Of a stretch of 64,000 nt of DNA, positions 1-8,654 are shown one piece after another. Source of the stretch: Maricaulis sp963975345 (lineage in GTDB: Bacteria; Pseudomonadota; Alphaproteobacteria; Caulobacterales; Maricaulaceae). The stretch covers positions 62,001 to 126,000 of the forward strand of contig NZ_CAXBGE010000006.1 in the NCBI RefSeq assembly GCF_963975345.1. Reading direction: 5' to 3'. The notes below the pieces were generated by a model, which saw only the letters and a list, made by a program, of their open reading frames with translations, was not told the origin of the DNA and made no database searches. Made by a program: the position numbers and the translations under genes. How positions within the stretch are numbered: position 1 is the first letter of the stretch; each line of letters opens with the position of its first letter.

Positions 1-1
1 C

Positions 2-475
2 GCCTCGAGCGCCCTGGCCGGCTTCGCCTGGCCGGAGAAGGACGGAACGCCGAAAGCGCAGATCCTGCTTTTCGCCCTCGCCGCCGCGTGCATGACCGCA
101 AGCTATACCGTGATCGACGCCGCTGGCGTGCGCGCCTCAGGCAATGTGATGGTGTATACGGGCTGGTTCTTTGTGCTCTCTGGCCTGACAATCGGCACGA
201 CCGCGATCATCCGGCGCAGCGGACGCCTGTGGTCCATGGTGCGCCAGGAAAGCCGGCCCGCCGCGACCTGCATGCTGTTCAATCTGGCGACCTATTGGCT
301 GGCGCTCTACGCCTATTCGATCGCCCCGGTCGCGCCAATGGCCGCGATGCGCGAAACCGGCATCGTGTTCGGCGCACTGCTCGCAACGCTGGTCCTCAAG
401 GAGCCTTTCGGGTTGAAGCGTATCGCGCTGGCCGTGCTATTGGTCGCCGGACTTGTTGTTATGCAGGCCCTGTAA
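2..475 (+). CDS. EamA/DMT-family transporter, 3' part
   Basis: The frame is open from the first bases of the window, so only the C-terminal 157 residues are present. They form several hydrophobic segments, and the last one (LAVLLVAGLVVMQAL) ends at the stop. The pattern of a helix, a short loop and a glycine/alanine-rich helix near KEPFGLKRI is typical of the second EamA repeat of drug/metabolite transporters, whose inner-membrane role is small-molecule export. The substrate cannot be told. The stop lies 18 bases before the next start, so the two genes are probably cotranscribed. Confidence 0.75.
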   Translation, partial: ASSALAGFAWPEKDGTPKAQILLFALAAACMTASYTVIDAAGVRASGNVMVYTGWFFVLSGLTIGTTAIIRRSGRLWSMVRQESRPAATCMLFNLATYWLALYAYSIAPVAPMAAMRETGIVFGALLATLVLKEPFGLKRIALAVLLVAGLVVMQAL

Positions 476-493
476 GTCCTGAGGAGAATTCCC

Positions 494-1156
494 TTGAGCC
501 AAGCTGAATCCACCTCCTCGCAGACGGCGCGCATGCTGGTCGATGTCGGACCGGTCGGGGTCTGGATCGTGGTCTATAATCTGGCGCGGGCCTTTGCCGG
601 CGACCAGGCGATCTATATCGGCACCGGCGCCTATATGATCGCGGCGACCATCGCGCTGGTCTATGCCATCCGGATCGAGAAGCGTTTCCCGCCGATGCTG
701 ATCTTCACAACGGTGATCGTGCTGGGCATGGGCACAATCGGAATCCTCCTGCAGGACCCGATCTTCCTCTATCTCAAACCGACCATCATCAATCTGTTCT
801 TTTCCTATCTCATCCTGATCAGCGTCGCGCTGGGGCAGAATGTCTGGAAAGTGTTTTTCGGCCATGTGTTCAACCTGCCCGAGGCGGCATGGACCATGAT
901 GGCGGTGCGTTGGGCGGTCTGGTTCCAGTTCCTGGCCCTGATCAATGAAGTTATGTGGCGCCATATCAATGATTCCATCGTGCCGGAATCGGCCCGTTGG
1001 TTTGCCGAATTCTCGATCAGCGAAAGCTTCTGGGCCAATGCCAAGCTTGGCGTGATGGCGCTCAGCCTCGTCTTCGCCATGCTGCAAATGCCGCTGTTGA
1101 TGAAATATCAACGGGCTGAGGGCGAGGCCGATGAGGCAGCAGACAAGGCCAAATAG
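494..1156 (+). CDS. yciB: YciB/IspZ (septation protein A) family inner-membrane protein
   Basis: A 220-residue protein with about five to six membrane segments spread from residue 20 to 210. The family pattern is visible: LYLKPTIINLFFS in the middle, and the WxxxxALINEVMWR region that follows. Members are conserved inner-membrane proteins linked to septation and envelope integrity in proteobacteria; the biochemical role is unresolved. The start is a TTG with a strong ribosome site (GAGGAG, 481-486) eight bases upstream; no ATG at the N-terminus fits better. The charged C-terminal tail (EGEADEAADKAK) is cytoplasmic by inference. Confidence 0.85.
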   Translation: MSQAESTSSQTARMLVDVGPVGVWIVVYNLARAFAGDQAIYIGTGAYMIAATIALVYAIRIEKRFPPMLIFTTVIVLGMGTIGILLQDPIFLYLKPTIINLFFSYLILISVALGQNVWKVFFGHVFNLPEAAWTMMAVRWAVWFQFLALINEVMWRHINDSIVPESARWFAEFSISESFWANAKLGVMALSLVFAMLQMPLLMKYQRAEGEADEAADKAK

Positions 1157-1243
1157 GCGCTGTGACAATCCGTAGCCGGACAATCGTCATTCGCCCGTCA
1201 CAGAATCATTTTAGAGTGGCTTTGCCGACATCCGGAGACGCCC

Positions 1244-1828
1244 ATGCCGAGCGACAAGCACAGCCCCAAGGCTTTTGACCTCGCGCAGTCGCCGGGGCAT
1301 CTGCTGCACCGGGCACAACAATTTGCCGCCGAACGTTTCACCAAGGCGATGGCCGGCGCCAAGTTGACCCAGCGCCAGTTCGCGGTTCTCCACGCGACCG
1401 CCCAGAATGAGGGCTTGACCCAGACCGAGCTCGTCAAAACCACCGGCATCGACCGCTCGACCTTGGCCGAACTGGTCTCGCGCATGGCGCGCAATGGCCT
1501 GCTGGAGCGCGAAAAACTGGCCGATGACGCCCGCGCCAATGCAATCCATCTCAGCGCCGCCGGCCGCACCTTGCTCGAAGCCGCCACGCTCGGCGCGATG
1601 GACGCTGATCGCGCCATCATCTCGGCTTTGCCCAAGAACAAGCGCGCCAATTTCCTCGAAACCCTGCGCCGCATCGCCCTGACCCTGGAAAAGGGCGAGG
1701 AAGCCGTGATCAAGGCGAAGGTGAAGGACAAGGAAAAGAAGAAAAAGGCCAAAAAGCGCGCCAAAGACAAGGCCAAAAAAGCCGAGAAGAAAGCCCGCAA
1801 ACAGGCCACCGAGGCCACAGCGGAGTAA
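1244..1828 (+). CDS. MarR-family regulator with lysine/alanine-rich C-terminal tail
   Basis: 194 residues. Positions about 30-140 form a winged helix of MarR type: TQRQFAVLHATAQNEGLTQ, then a recognition region TTGIDRSTLAELVSRMARNGLLER and a wing with DDARANAIHLSAAG. After about residue 150 the protein becomes a tail made almost only of Lys, Ala, Glu and Arg (about 45 residues), like the C-terminus of histone H1-type proteins. Ordinary MarR proteins are 140-160 residues and lack this. The family binds palindromic DNA as dimers and usually answers to small ligands. The target is unknown; the tail suggests extra nonspecific DNA contact (inference). Confidence 0.85.
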   Translation: MPSDKHSPKAFDLAQSPGHLLHRAQQFAAERFTKAMAGAKLTQRQFAVLHATAQNEGLTQTELVKTTGIDRSTLAELVSRMARNGLLEREKLADDARANAIHLSAAGRTLLEAATLGAMDADRAIISALPKNKRANFLETLRRIALTLEKGEEAVIKAKVKDKEKKKKAKKRAKDKAKKAEKKARKQATEATAE

Positions 1829-1867
1829 GTCCCTGACTCTGAATCGCTTGCATGTTGCGGATCAAGT

Positions 1868-2158
1868 ATGCGCATGAGCGCCATGGAACGCATAACCATC
1901 ACTTTGACGACCGAGATTGCCGCCCTCGTGCGCGGTGCGGTCGAAACCGGCGATTACGCCTCATCCAGCGAAATTATCCGCGAGGCCTTACGCGATTGGC
2001 GACACAAACGGATCGCTGCGGAACACAATACCGCGCAGATGCGGGCTTTCATTGCAGTCGGCGTCGAAGACCGGGCTCAGGGCCGCGTCCACGAATTTGA
2101 CGTCAATGACATCAAAGCACTCGGGAGAAACCGGTCATCGGGCGACGATCAGGGTTGA
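1868..2158 (+). CDS. ParD-like antitoxin, apparently orphan
   Basis: A 96-residue ribbon-helix-helix protein. The N-terminal strand ERITITLTTEIAALV, followed by TGDYASSSEIIREALRDW, is the hallmark of ParD/CopG-type antitoxins, which dimerise to bind their own operator and hold the toxin with the C-terminal tail. No ribosome site is obvious; ATGs at 1868, 1874 and 1883 are all possible. ParD genes are normally followed at once by parE. Here the next gene starts at 2161 on the opposite strand (ccmG), only two bases away, and I find no toxin reading frame. It may be a relic, or it may act on a toxin elsewhere. Confidence 0.7.
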   Translation: MRMSAMERITITLTTEIAALVRGAVETGDYASSSEIIREALRDWRHKRIAAEHNTAQMRAFIAVGVEDRAQGRVHEFDVNDIKALGRNRSSGDDQG

Positions 2159-2160
2159 CC

Positions 2161-2673
2161 CTAATCCCGCCGCGCGCCGCGCTCGAGGGCGGGATAGATC
2201 CGGCTGCGCAGGACATGGGCTGTGAGGGGGCCGGACCAGCGCGCCAGAATGCGACCGTCAACGCCGACAACCAGGGTTTCCGGCGTGCCTCCGATATCCA
2301 GCGCTTGGGCGGAGCGCCCGTCGACATCCAGCATCACGCCCACAAAAGGATCGCCCAATCTGTCGAGCGAGGCATTGGCGGCCGGCGCCGTATCGCGAAA
2401 GGCGATGCCGTAAATCGCGATGCCCTCGGCCTGTAGCGCCATCAGGGCCGGATGCTCCATCTGGCAATAGGGACACCAGGAGCCCCAGACATTTATCAGA
2501 TAGGGCCCTTCAATCACGGCCGGATCAAAGCTTGGCCGGCCATCGAGAACCGCGAGCGTCAGCGCAGGCAGGGGTTCAGGCGGTGCCGGGCGATCCTGAT
2601 ACCAGCGCAGGCCCAAGACTGTGACCAGGGCGAGGATGCCCAATACGGCAAGAAGGCGGACAGCCTGCATCAT
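2161..2673 (-). CDS. ccmG: Cytochrome c maturation thioredoxin CcmG/DsbE
   Basis: A 170-residue periplasmic thioredoxin-like protein anchored by one N-terminal helix (residues 4-23). The active site is WCPYC (Cys67 and Cys70) and the cis-proline loop is GGTPET, both expected of CcmG/DsbE, which reduces the apocytochrome c haem-binding cysteines. It is the last gene of ccmA-ccmB-ccmC-ccmD-ccmG, and its start overlaps the ccmD stop by four bases (ATGA), so translation is probably coupled. The haem chaperone CcmE and lyase components CcmF/H/I are not in the window and must lie elsewhere. Confidence 0.92.
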   Translation of the reverse strand: MMQAVRLLAVLGILALVTVLGLRWYQDRPAPPEPLPALTLAVLDGRPSFDPAVIEGPYLINVWGSWCPYCQMEHPALMALQAEGIAIYGIAFRDTAPAANASLDRLGDPFVGVMLDVDGRSAQALDIGGTPETLVVGVDGRILARWSGPLTAHVLRSRIYPALERGARRD

Positions 2674-2825
2674 GCCTCGTCATTCTCCAGACGCCGCAGC
2701 CGCTCAGAGGCCGCCCGGCGTTCGGCGAGCGCGAAGGCGACCAGCCCGATCAGGCCCGCCGCCGAAAGTCCCCAAGCCGACCAGACCCAGACGGCATAGC
2801 CGCCCATGGCGAAAAACTCGCTCAT
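2670..2825 (-). CDS. ccmD: Haem exporter small subunit CcmD
   Basis: A 51-residue protein with a single membrane helix (GYAVWVWSAWGLSAAGLIGLV) followed by a basic tail ending RLRRLENDEA. The aromatic start MSEFFAMGGYAVWVW and the size match CcmD, which holds CcmC and CcmE together. The ATG at 2825 overlaps the ccmC stop by four bases, and its own stop overlaps the ccmG start in the same way. A longer frame reaching to 3029 exists but only covers the ccmC coding strand. Confidence 0.9.
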   Translation of the reverse strand: MSEFFAMGGYAVWVWSAWGLSAAGLIGLVAFALAERRAASERLRRLENDEA

Positions 2826-3553
2826 GTCCGGTCTCCGCGTTCTTTCTGGCGCATCAGCGCATCGGCCCGGCGGGCGATGGCGCGCGAACGCAGACGGTAA
2901 AAGACCAGCCAGCCGGCCAAAGTGGTGTAGCCCAACGCCATCAGCCCCAGCGGCCAGAGCTGGCTGGGATCGATGGTCGGTCCGTCGGCGCGGAAGACCG
3001 AGGCCGGCTGGTGCAGGCTCGACCACCATTCAACTGAGAATTTGACGATCACCAGATTGATCACCCCGGCCATCGCCAGGATGGCGCCCGCGCGCGCCGC
3101 CTGCTGGGCATCTTCGAGCGCCGAGCGCAGCGCGATATAGCCGAGATAGACCAGAAACAGCACCAGCACCGAGGTCATGCGGGCATCCCATTCCCACCAG
3201 GTGCCCCACATCGGCTTGCCCCAGATCGACCCCGTCGCCAGCGCCAGCGCCGTAAACACGGCCCCGATCGGCGCGATCACGGCCGCCGCCGCATCGGCAA
3301 TCGCATGGCGCCAGACGAAATAGACAAGGCTCGCCCCGGCCAACGCCGCATACAGCGCCGAGGCCATATAGGCCGCGGGCACATGCACATACATGATCCG
3401 CACGGTATCGCCCTGCTGATAGTCCGGCGGCGAATCAAAGAAGGACATGTAGATGCCGGCGCCGAGCAGGAGCAGCGTCAGCACGCCAAACACCGGAATC
3501 GCGATGCGGGCCAGCTGGTCGAAACGTTGCGGATTGGCGAAATAGGACAGCAT
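2822..3553 (-). CDS. ccmC: Haem exporter/handling protein CcmC
   Basis: About 243 residues, six membrane helices. The tryptophan-rich WGTWWEWDAR motif that binds haem in CcmC and the CcmF family is intact, with flanking histidines in YVHVPAAY and SLHQP. CcmC transfers haem to CcmE at the outer face of the inner membrane. I chose the ATG at 3553 (MLSYFANPQRF); an in-frame GTG three codons upstream (3562) is an alternative. The stop overlaps the ccmD start. About 60 bases separate it from ccmB upstream. Confidence 0.92.
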   Translation of the reverse strand: MLSYFANPQRFDQLARIAIPVFGVLTLLLLGAGIYMSFFDSPPDYQQGDTVRIMYVHVPAAYMASALYAALAGASLVYFVWRHAIADAAAAVIAPIGAVFTALALATGSIWGKPMWGTWWEWDARMTSVLVLFLVYLGYIALRSALEDAQQAARAGAILAMAGVINLVIVKFSVEWWSSLHQPASVFRADGPTIDPSQLWPLGLMALGYTTLAGWLVFYRLRSRAIARRADALMRQKERGDRT

Positions 3554-3614
3554 GGCGCTCACTTACTGCCTGGAACGGCGAGCGGCAACTGCCGCAAGGT
3601 CGCAGGCAATCCAA

Positions 3615-4283
3615 TCATCCCAACCGCCCCCGCACCGCCGCCGCGATCCCGAACGGGGCCAGCGCCACGGTCCCGAGGCTGATCGCCAGTGTCAGCAGCA
3701 AATTGGCCACGGCGCGCTCATCGCCGGCGAAGGCGGAACGGCCCGCTCCGGCGGCGAAGATCAGGACCGGGACCATCATCGGTGTTGCGATCAGAGCGAT
3801 CAGCAGGCCGCCGCGTTTGATGCCGGCGGCCAGCGCCCCGGCGAAACCGGCGATCAGGGCGAGGGCAGGAATGGCGGCGAGCAGCGCGGCGCCGAGCACC
3901 AGGGCCGAGAGTGGCGGCAGGCCATACATCAATCCACCCAGCACCCCGACCAGCGGCAAAGGCCACAGGGTGGCGCACGCTTGGCCCATCACTTTGGCGA
4001 GGCACAGGGCGGCGAGGCTGGTCGGGGTGAGCAGATAGAGGTCGAGCGTGCCGTCGGCAAAATCATCGCCGAACAGACGTTCGGCTGATTGCAGCACCGA
4101 GAGCAGGGCCGCGAAGGCGAGAATGCCGGGGCCGACGGCGGCGAGCAGGTCGGCTGACGGGCCGATGGCCAGCGGGGCGAGAGTAATCGCGGCGAGGAAG
4201 AAGGCGGCCGGTCCCGCCGCGCCGCCACCGCCGGCCCAGGCGAGACGGGCTTCGCGCGCAAAGATGGCTGTCAGCACGCCCAT
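3615..4283 (-). CDS. ccmB: Haem ABC exporter permease CcmB
   Basis: 222 residues with six hydrophobic segments and the family signature region LFGDDFADGTLDLYLLTP around residues 70-87. CcmB is the membrane partner of the CcmA ATPase; the CcmAB complex powers release of holo-CcmE from CcmC. The start abuts the ccmA stop (position 4283 is shared), as expected for coupled subunits. The composition (Ala, Leu, Gly rich) matches the neighbours and there is no sign of disruption. Confidence 0.9.
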   Translation of the reverse strand: MGVLTAIFAREARLAWAGGGGAAGPAAFFLAAITLAPLAIGPSADLLAAVGPGILAFAALLSVLQSAERLFGDDFADGTLDLYLLTPTSLAALCLAKVMGQACATLWPLPLVGVLGGLMYGLPPLSALVLGAALLAAIPALALIAGFAGALAAGIKRGGLLIALIATPMMVPVLIFAAGAGRSAFAGDERAVANLLLTLAISLGTVALAPFGIAAAVRGRLG

Positions 4284-4939
4284 CAGAGCCGCCCCATATC
4301 GAGGCTGCGCGCATCGGGCCAGTCGAGCGGCTGGTGGGTCGCGGCGATGACGAGGCCGCCACGCGCGCGGTGCGTCGCGACCAGCGTTGCCAAGCAGGCA
4401 CGACCCTCGCCGTCGAGCGGGCCGGCCGGTTCGTCGAGCAGCCAGAGCGGACGATTGGCCAGCACGACGCGCGCCAGGGCACAGCGTCTTTGCTGGCCGC
4501 GCGACAGGCGCGCCGCAGGACGGTCGATCAGATGGTCCATCTCCAGTGCCCGCAGGGCGGGAAGAATGGCGCTGCGCGGTACGCCATGCAGATCGGCCCA
4601 GAAGCGCAAGGCCTGGCGGATGCTCTCGCCGGGCTTCAACCCATCGGCATGACCCAGCCAGGCGATTGCGTCAGCGGCAGCGAGGGCCGGGCGCTCACCA
4701 TTGATCGTGATCTCTCCGGCATCCGGCTCAAGGAAGCCGGCCAGCGCTCGCAACAGGCTGGTCTTGCCGGTGCCGTTGCGGCCGGTCAGCAGCACGGCCT
4801 CGCCCGGTCCCAGCTCAAGTGCGAGATCGTGGGCCAGCACCGTATCGCCGCGCGACAGCGCTAGCCCGCTCACGCTGAGGGCGAGCTTAGGGAAGGCCGG
4901 TGCCGGTTCTGGCGGCTGGGAAAGCGGCGCGGATGTCAT
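4283..4939 (-). CDS. ccmA: Haem ABC exporter ATP-binding protein CcmA
   Basis: 218 residues carrying the full ABC ATPase set: Walker A GRNGTGKTS (53-61), signature LSRGQQRR (145-152), Walker B LWLLDEP (165-171) and a switch histidine in AATHQPL. It is the first gene of the ccm operon. The ATG at 4937-4939 is followed by a proline-rich leader of about 17 residues before the conserved core, which is longer than in E. coli CcmA. The 163 bases upstream are shared with the divergent acnA and must hold both promoters. Confidence 0.92.
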   Translation of the reverse strand: MTSAPLSQPPEPAPAFPKLALSVSGLALSRGDTVLAHDLALELGPGEAVLLTGRNGTGKTSLLRALAGFLEPDAGEITINGERPALAAADAIAWLGHADGLKPGESIRQALRFWADLHGVPRSAILPALRALEMDHLIDRPAARLSRGQQRRCALARVVLANRPLWLLDEPAGPLDGEGRACLATLVATHRARGGLVIAATHQPLDWPDARSLDMGRL

Positions 4940-5064
4940 GACAGCATGTCACCCAAATGCGGGGTCGAGGTCAACGTACTGCGTGTCGCATTGCAGCAAG
5001 CCGGGATGAGGGGTAAAACCCGCGCAAACATGTGGCCATGTCAATTTGGCCCACCCTCCCCACC

Positions 5065-5079
5065 GGGTGTTCAACACCC
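5065..5079. promoter_or_regulatory. Short palindrome in the acnA leader
   Basis: GGGTGTT-C-AACACCC is a perfect inverted repeat ending about 23 bases before the acnA start codon and just before its ribosome site (GAGGAC). It could be an operator or a small mRNA hairpin. Which protein, if any, reads it cannot be told from the sequence. Confidence 0.35.
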
Positions 5080-5102
5080 ACCGACCCTGAGGACGATACA
5101 AT

Positions 5103-7778
5103 ATGGCTTCTCTCGACAGTTTTTCCTGCAAGCGCACGCTGAACGTGGCTGGCGAAACCTATGGCTATTACGACCTCAAGGTCGCGGAGCAGAACGGGCT
5201 GGCCGGGATTTCCCGCCTGCCGGCTTCGCTCAAGGTATTGCTGGAAAACCTGCTGCGTTTTGAAGACAACAAGACCGTCACCAAGGCCGATATCCAGGCG
5301 ATGGCCGATTGGCTGACGACGCGCAAATCCACCCATGAGATCGCCTATCGTCCGGCCCGCGTCGTGATGCAGGACTTCACCGGCGTTCCCGCAGTCGTCG
5401 ACCTCGCCGCGATGCGCGATGCCGCCACCAAGCTTGGCGCCGACCCGCAGCGAATCAATCCGCAAGTGCCCGTCGATCTGGTGATCGACCACTCGGTGAT
5501 GGTCGATAATTTCGGCCATGCCGACAGTTTCCTGAAAAACGTCGAGCGCGAATATGAGCGCAATGGCGAACGCTATAAATTCCTCAAATGGGGTGCGTCG
5601 GCCTTCGCCAATTTCCGCGTTGTGCCGCCAGGCACCGGCATTATCCACCAGGTCAATCTGGAAAACCTGGCCCAGTGCGTCTGGACCAAGGAAGAAAATG
5701 GCGAAACCATCGCCTATCCGGACACTTGCGTCGGTACAGATAGCCACACCACGATGATCAATGGCCTCGCCGTGCTCGGCTGGGGCGTTGGCGGGATCGA
5801 AGCCGAAGCCGCCATGCTCGGCCAGCCGGTCTCGATGCTGATCCCGGAAGTGATCGGCTTTGAGCTGACCGGCAAGCTGCCGGAAGGTGCGACCGCGACC
5901 GATCTGGTGCTGATCATCGTGGAGATGCTGCGCAAGAAGGGCGTCGTCGGCAAATTCGTCGAATTCTACGGCAAGGGCCTCGACCATCTCTCACTCGAAG
6001 ACGAAGCCACCATCGCCAATATGGCGCCGGAATACGGCGCCACTTGCGGCTTCTTCCCGGTCGACAACGAAACCCTGACCTACATGACCGCCACCGGCCG
6101 CGACGATAAACGCGTCGCCCTGGTTGAGGCCTATTGCAAGGCGCAAGGCCTCTATCGGCCCGATTATGAAGCCGACCCGATTTTCACCGATGCGCTGCAT
6201 CTCGACATGGCCACCGTCGTCCCGGCCATCTCGGGCCCGAAACGGCCACAGGATCGCGTCATCCTGACCGAGGCCGCACCTGCCTTCACCGAAGCGATGG
6301 GCCGCGAATTCAACAAGGCCAATGAAATGGCCAAATCGGCACCGGTAGAAGGCGCGGATTACCGCATCACCAATGGCGATGTCGTGATTGCCGCCATCAC
6401 CTCGTGCACCAACACCTCCAACCCGTCCGTCATGCTCGGCGCCGGCCTTCTGGCCCGCAATGCCGTCGCACGTGGCCTGACCGTCAAGCCATGGGTCAAG
6501 ACCTCGCTCGCACCTGGCTCGCAAGTCGTTACCGACTACATGCTGCGCGCTGGCCTGCAGGACGATCTCGATGCGCTCGGCTTCAATCTGGTCGGCTATG
6601 GCTGCACCACCTGTATCGGTAATTCCGGTCCACTGCCGGGCCCGATCTCCAAGGCGATCAACGAGAATGATCTCGTCGCGACCTCGGTCCTGTCGGGCAA
6701 TCGCAATTTTGAAGGCCGGATCAGCCCTGATGTCCGCGCCAACTATCTCGCTTCGCCGCCACTCGTCGTCGCCTATGCGATTGCCGGCTCGATGCAGATC
6801 GACATCACCAAGGACCCACTCGGCCAGGACCAAGAGGGCAAAGACGTCTTCCTGAAAGACATCTGGCCCAGCTCGGCGGAAATCGCCGAGACGGTGCGCA
6901 CCTCAGTGACACCGGACATGTTCGCGACGCGCTATGAGCATGTGTTCAAGGGCGATGCGGCCTGGCGCGGCATCGCGGTTCCTGAAGGTCTCAACTATGC
7001 TTGGGATCACACCTCGACCTATGTCCAGAACCCACCCTATTTCGAAGGCATGACAATGGAGCCCGACGCACCGGGCGATGTCGTCAATGCGCGGATCATG
7101 GGCCTGTTTGGCGATAGCATCACCACCGACCACATCTCGCCAGCCGGCTCGATCAAGGCCAATAGCCCGGCCGGCCGCTATCTGCAGGAGCGTCAGGTTC
7201 CGGTGCTGGAATTCAACTCCTACGGTTCACGCCGCGGCAATCACGAAGTGATGATGCGCGGCACATTCGCCAATATCCGCATCAAGAACCAGATGCTCGA
7301 TGGCGTTGAGGGCGGCTATACCAAGAAGGACGGCAAGCAGGTCGATATCTTCGACGCCTGCATGGAATTCCAGGCCGCCGGCATCCCGCTTGTCGTGTTC
7401 GGCGGCAAGGAATACGGCACCGGCTCCTCACGGGACTGGGCGGCCAAAGGCACCCGCCTGCTCGGCATCAAGGCCGTGATCGCCGAGAGCTTCGAGCGTA
7501 TCCACCGCTCCAACCTGATCGGCATGGGCGTGCTGCCACTGCAGTTTGAGGACGGCGTCAGCTGGACCTCGCTCGGCATGACCGGTGATGAAAGCGTCAA
7601 CATCCTCGGCGTCGCCGAAATCGAGCCCCGCGCCCTGATGACGGTGGAAATCACCTTCCCGGACGGCACGGTCAAAACCGCCTCGGTCCGCGCCCGGATC
7701 GATACCGAGAATGAGCTGGAATATTATCGCGATGGCGGCATCCTGCACTATGTGCTGCGCAATCTCGCCCGCGCGTAA
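5103..7778 (+). CDS. acnA: Aconitate hydratase A
   Basis: 891 residues, exactly the length of E. coli AcnA. It isomerises citrate to isocitrate in the TCA cycle. The three [4Fe-4S] ligands fall at Cys435 (ITSCTNTS), Cys501 and Cys504 (GCTTCIG), the same numbers as in E. coli AcnA. GTDSHTTM in the N-terminal part and the swivelling C-terminal domain (YGTGSSRDWAAKG) are intact. The ATG is preceded by GAGGAC. It is divergent from the ccm operon; a short palindrome sits in the leader. A long minus-strand frame (4971-5987) is only its shadow. Confidence 0.97.
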   Translation: MASLDSFSCKRTLNVAGETYGYYDLKVAEQNGLAGISRLPASLKVLLENLLRFEDNKTVTKADIQAMADWLTTRKSTHEIAYRPARVVMQDFTGVPAVVDLAAMRDAATKLGADPQRINPQVPVDLVIDHSVMVDNFGHADSFLKNVEREYERNGERYKFLKWGASAFANFRVVPPGTGIIHQVNLENLAQCVWTKEENGETIAYPDTCVGTDSHTTMINGLAVLGWGVGGIEAEAAMLGQPVSMLIPEVIGFELTGKLPEGATATDLVLIIVEMLRKKGVVGKFVEFYGKGLDHLSLEDEATIANMAPEYGATCGFFPVDNETLTYMTATGRDDKRVALVEAYCKAQGLYRPDYEADPIFTDALHLDMATVVPAISGPKRPQDRVILTEAAPAFTEAMGREFNKANEMAKSAPVEGADYRITNGDVVIAAITSCTNTSNPSVMLGAGLLARNAVARGLTVKPWVKTSLAPGSQVVTDYMLRAGLQDDLDALGFNLVGYGCTTCIGNSGPLPGPISKAINENDLVATSVLSGNRNFEGRISPDVRANYLASPPLVVAYAIAGSMQIDITKDPLGQDQEGKDVFLKDIWPSSAEIAETVRTSVTPDMFATRYEHVFKGDAAWRGIAVPEGLNYAWDHTSTYVQNPPYFEGMTMEPDAPGDVVNARIMGLFGDSITTDHISPAGSIKANSPAGRYLQERQVPVLEFNSYGSRRGNHEVMMRGTFANIRIKNQMLDGVEGGYTKKDGKQVDIFDACMEFQAAGIPLVVFGGKEYGTGSSRDWAAKGTRLLGIKAVIAESFERIHRSNLIGMGVLPLQFEDGVSWTSLGMTGDESVNILGVAEIEPRALMTVEITFPDGTVKTASVRARIDTENELEYYRDGGILHYVLRNLARA

Positions 7779-7854
7779 AGCCAGATAATTCATCTCCGCC
7801 CGCGTCACAGCCAATTGATTGGCCGATGCGGGCGGACGTGATTATGTAGGCCGC

Positions 7855-8577
7855 ATGCGCTTTCTTGCTTCCCTTTTTGCCGTTTGTCTGTTCGCCCAGC
7901 CTGTCTTTGCTCAGCCTGAGCCGGAGGCGGATTCCCGTCCGGTCCTGGTCGAGCTTTTCACCAGCCAGGGCTGCGGCCTGTGCCCGGAAGCCAATCGCTA
8001 TCTGGGCGAGCTTGACCAGCGCGAGAATGTCTTCGTGCTCGCTTTCGGGGTGAGTTATTGGGACATGTATGGCTGGACCGACACCTATGCCCGGCCCGAA
8101 TACGTCCAGCGCCAACGCACCTATTTGCCCCGCCTTGGCGTCAACCGGCTCTACACGCCGCATTTCGTGGTCGATGGCGTCACAGACGCGCCGGGCTGGG
8201 ACCAGGACAAGGTGTCGGAAGCGGTCGATGCACGCCTCGCCGCCATGCCGGACAGCCCCTCGATTACACTTGAAAACGGCCCGTTCGGCTCCTTCATCGT
8301 CCGCCTCGATGGCGAGGCGCCGGAAGCCAATCTCGACGTCTGGTTGATCGCTTATGCGCCCGGCTGGGCCAGTGTTGAAATCGACGCCGGCGAGAATGAA
8401 GGCCTCGAGATGCTGCACTACAACATGGTGAAAAGTCTCACCTATCTCGGCCGCTGGTCCGGTGGGGCCGGCGAATATCGGGGCGAGGCCTATCGCCGCT
8501 ATGGCACGGTCGCCATCGTCCAGGGTGCCAATGGCGGCCCGATATACGGCTATGCCCGCGCCGAACCGCAGCGCTGA
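7855..8577 (+). CDS. DUF1223 thioredoxin-like secreted protein
   Basis: 240 residues with a clear signal peptide (MRFLASLFAVCLFAQPVFA, cleavage before QPEPEAD). The mature part opens with LVELFTSQGCGLCPEAN, the DUF1223 signature with a CxxC pair at Cys40 and Cys43 in a thioredoxin-like setting. The family is common in alphaproteobacteria and is taken to be a periplasmic redox or metal-linked protein, but its activity is not established. An upstream in-frame start (7819) exists; I prefer the ATG at 7855 because it begins the signal peptide. Confidence 0.85.
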   Translation: MRFLASLFAVCLFAQPVFAQPEPEADSRPVLVELFTSQGCGLCPEANRYLGELDQRENVFVLAFGVSYWDMYGWTDTYARPEYVQRQRTYLPRLGVNRLYTPHFVVDGVTDAPGWDQDKVSEAVDARLAAMPDSPSITLENGPFGSFIVRLDGEAPEANLDVWLIAYAPGWASVEIDAGENEGLEMLHYNMVKSLTYLGRWSGGAGEYRGEAYRRYGTVAIVQGANGGPIYGYARAEPQR

Positions 8578-8654
8578 GGTGGCCGCACAAGCCTAGATTT
8601 TGATTGCACTTTTATCACGCATTCGTAGGCTGCTCGAATTCGGGGGGCTCAGCA

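Noticed and set aside
2159..2673. ParE toxin after the ParD-like gene
   Set aside because: The only coding signal there is ccmG on the opposite strand; no ParE-like frame was found on either strand.
4971..5987. A 338-codon minus-strand frame opposite acnA
   Set aside because: Shadow of the aconitase gene; no motif or ribosome site.
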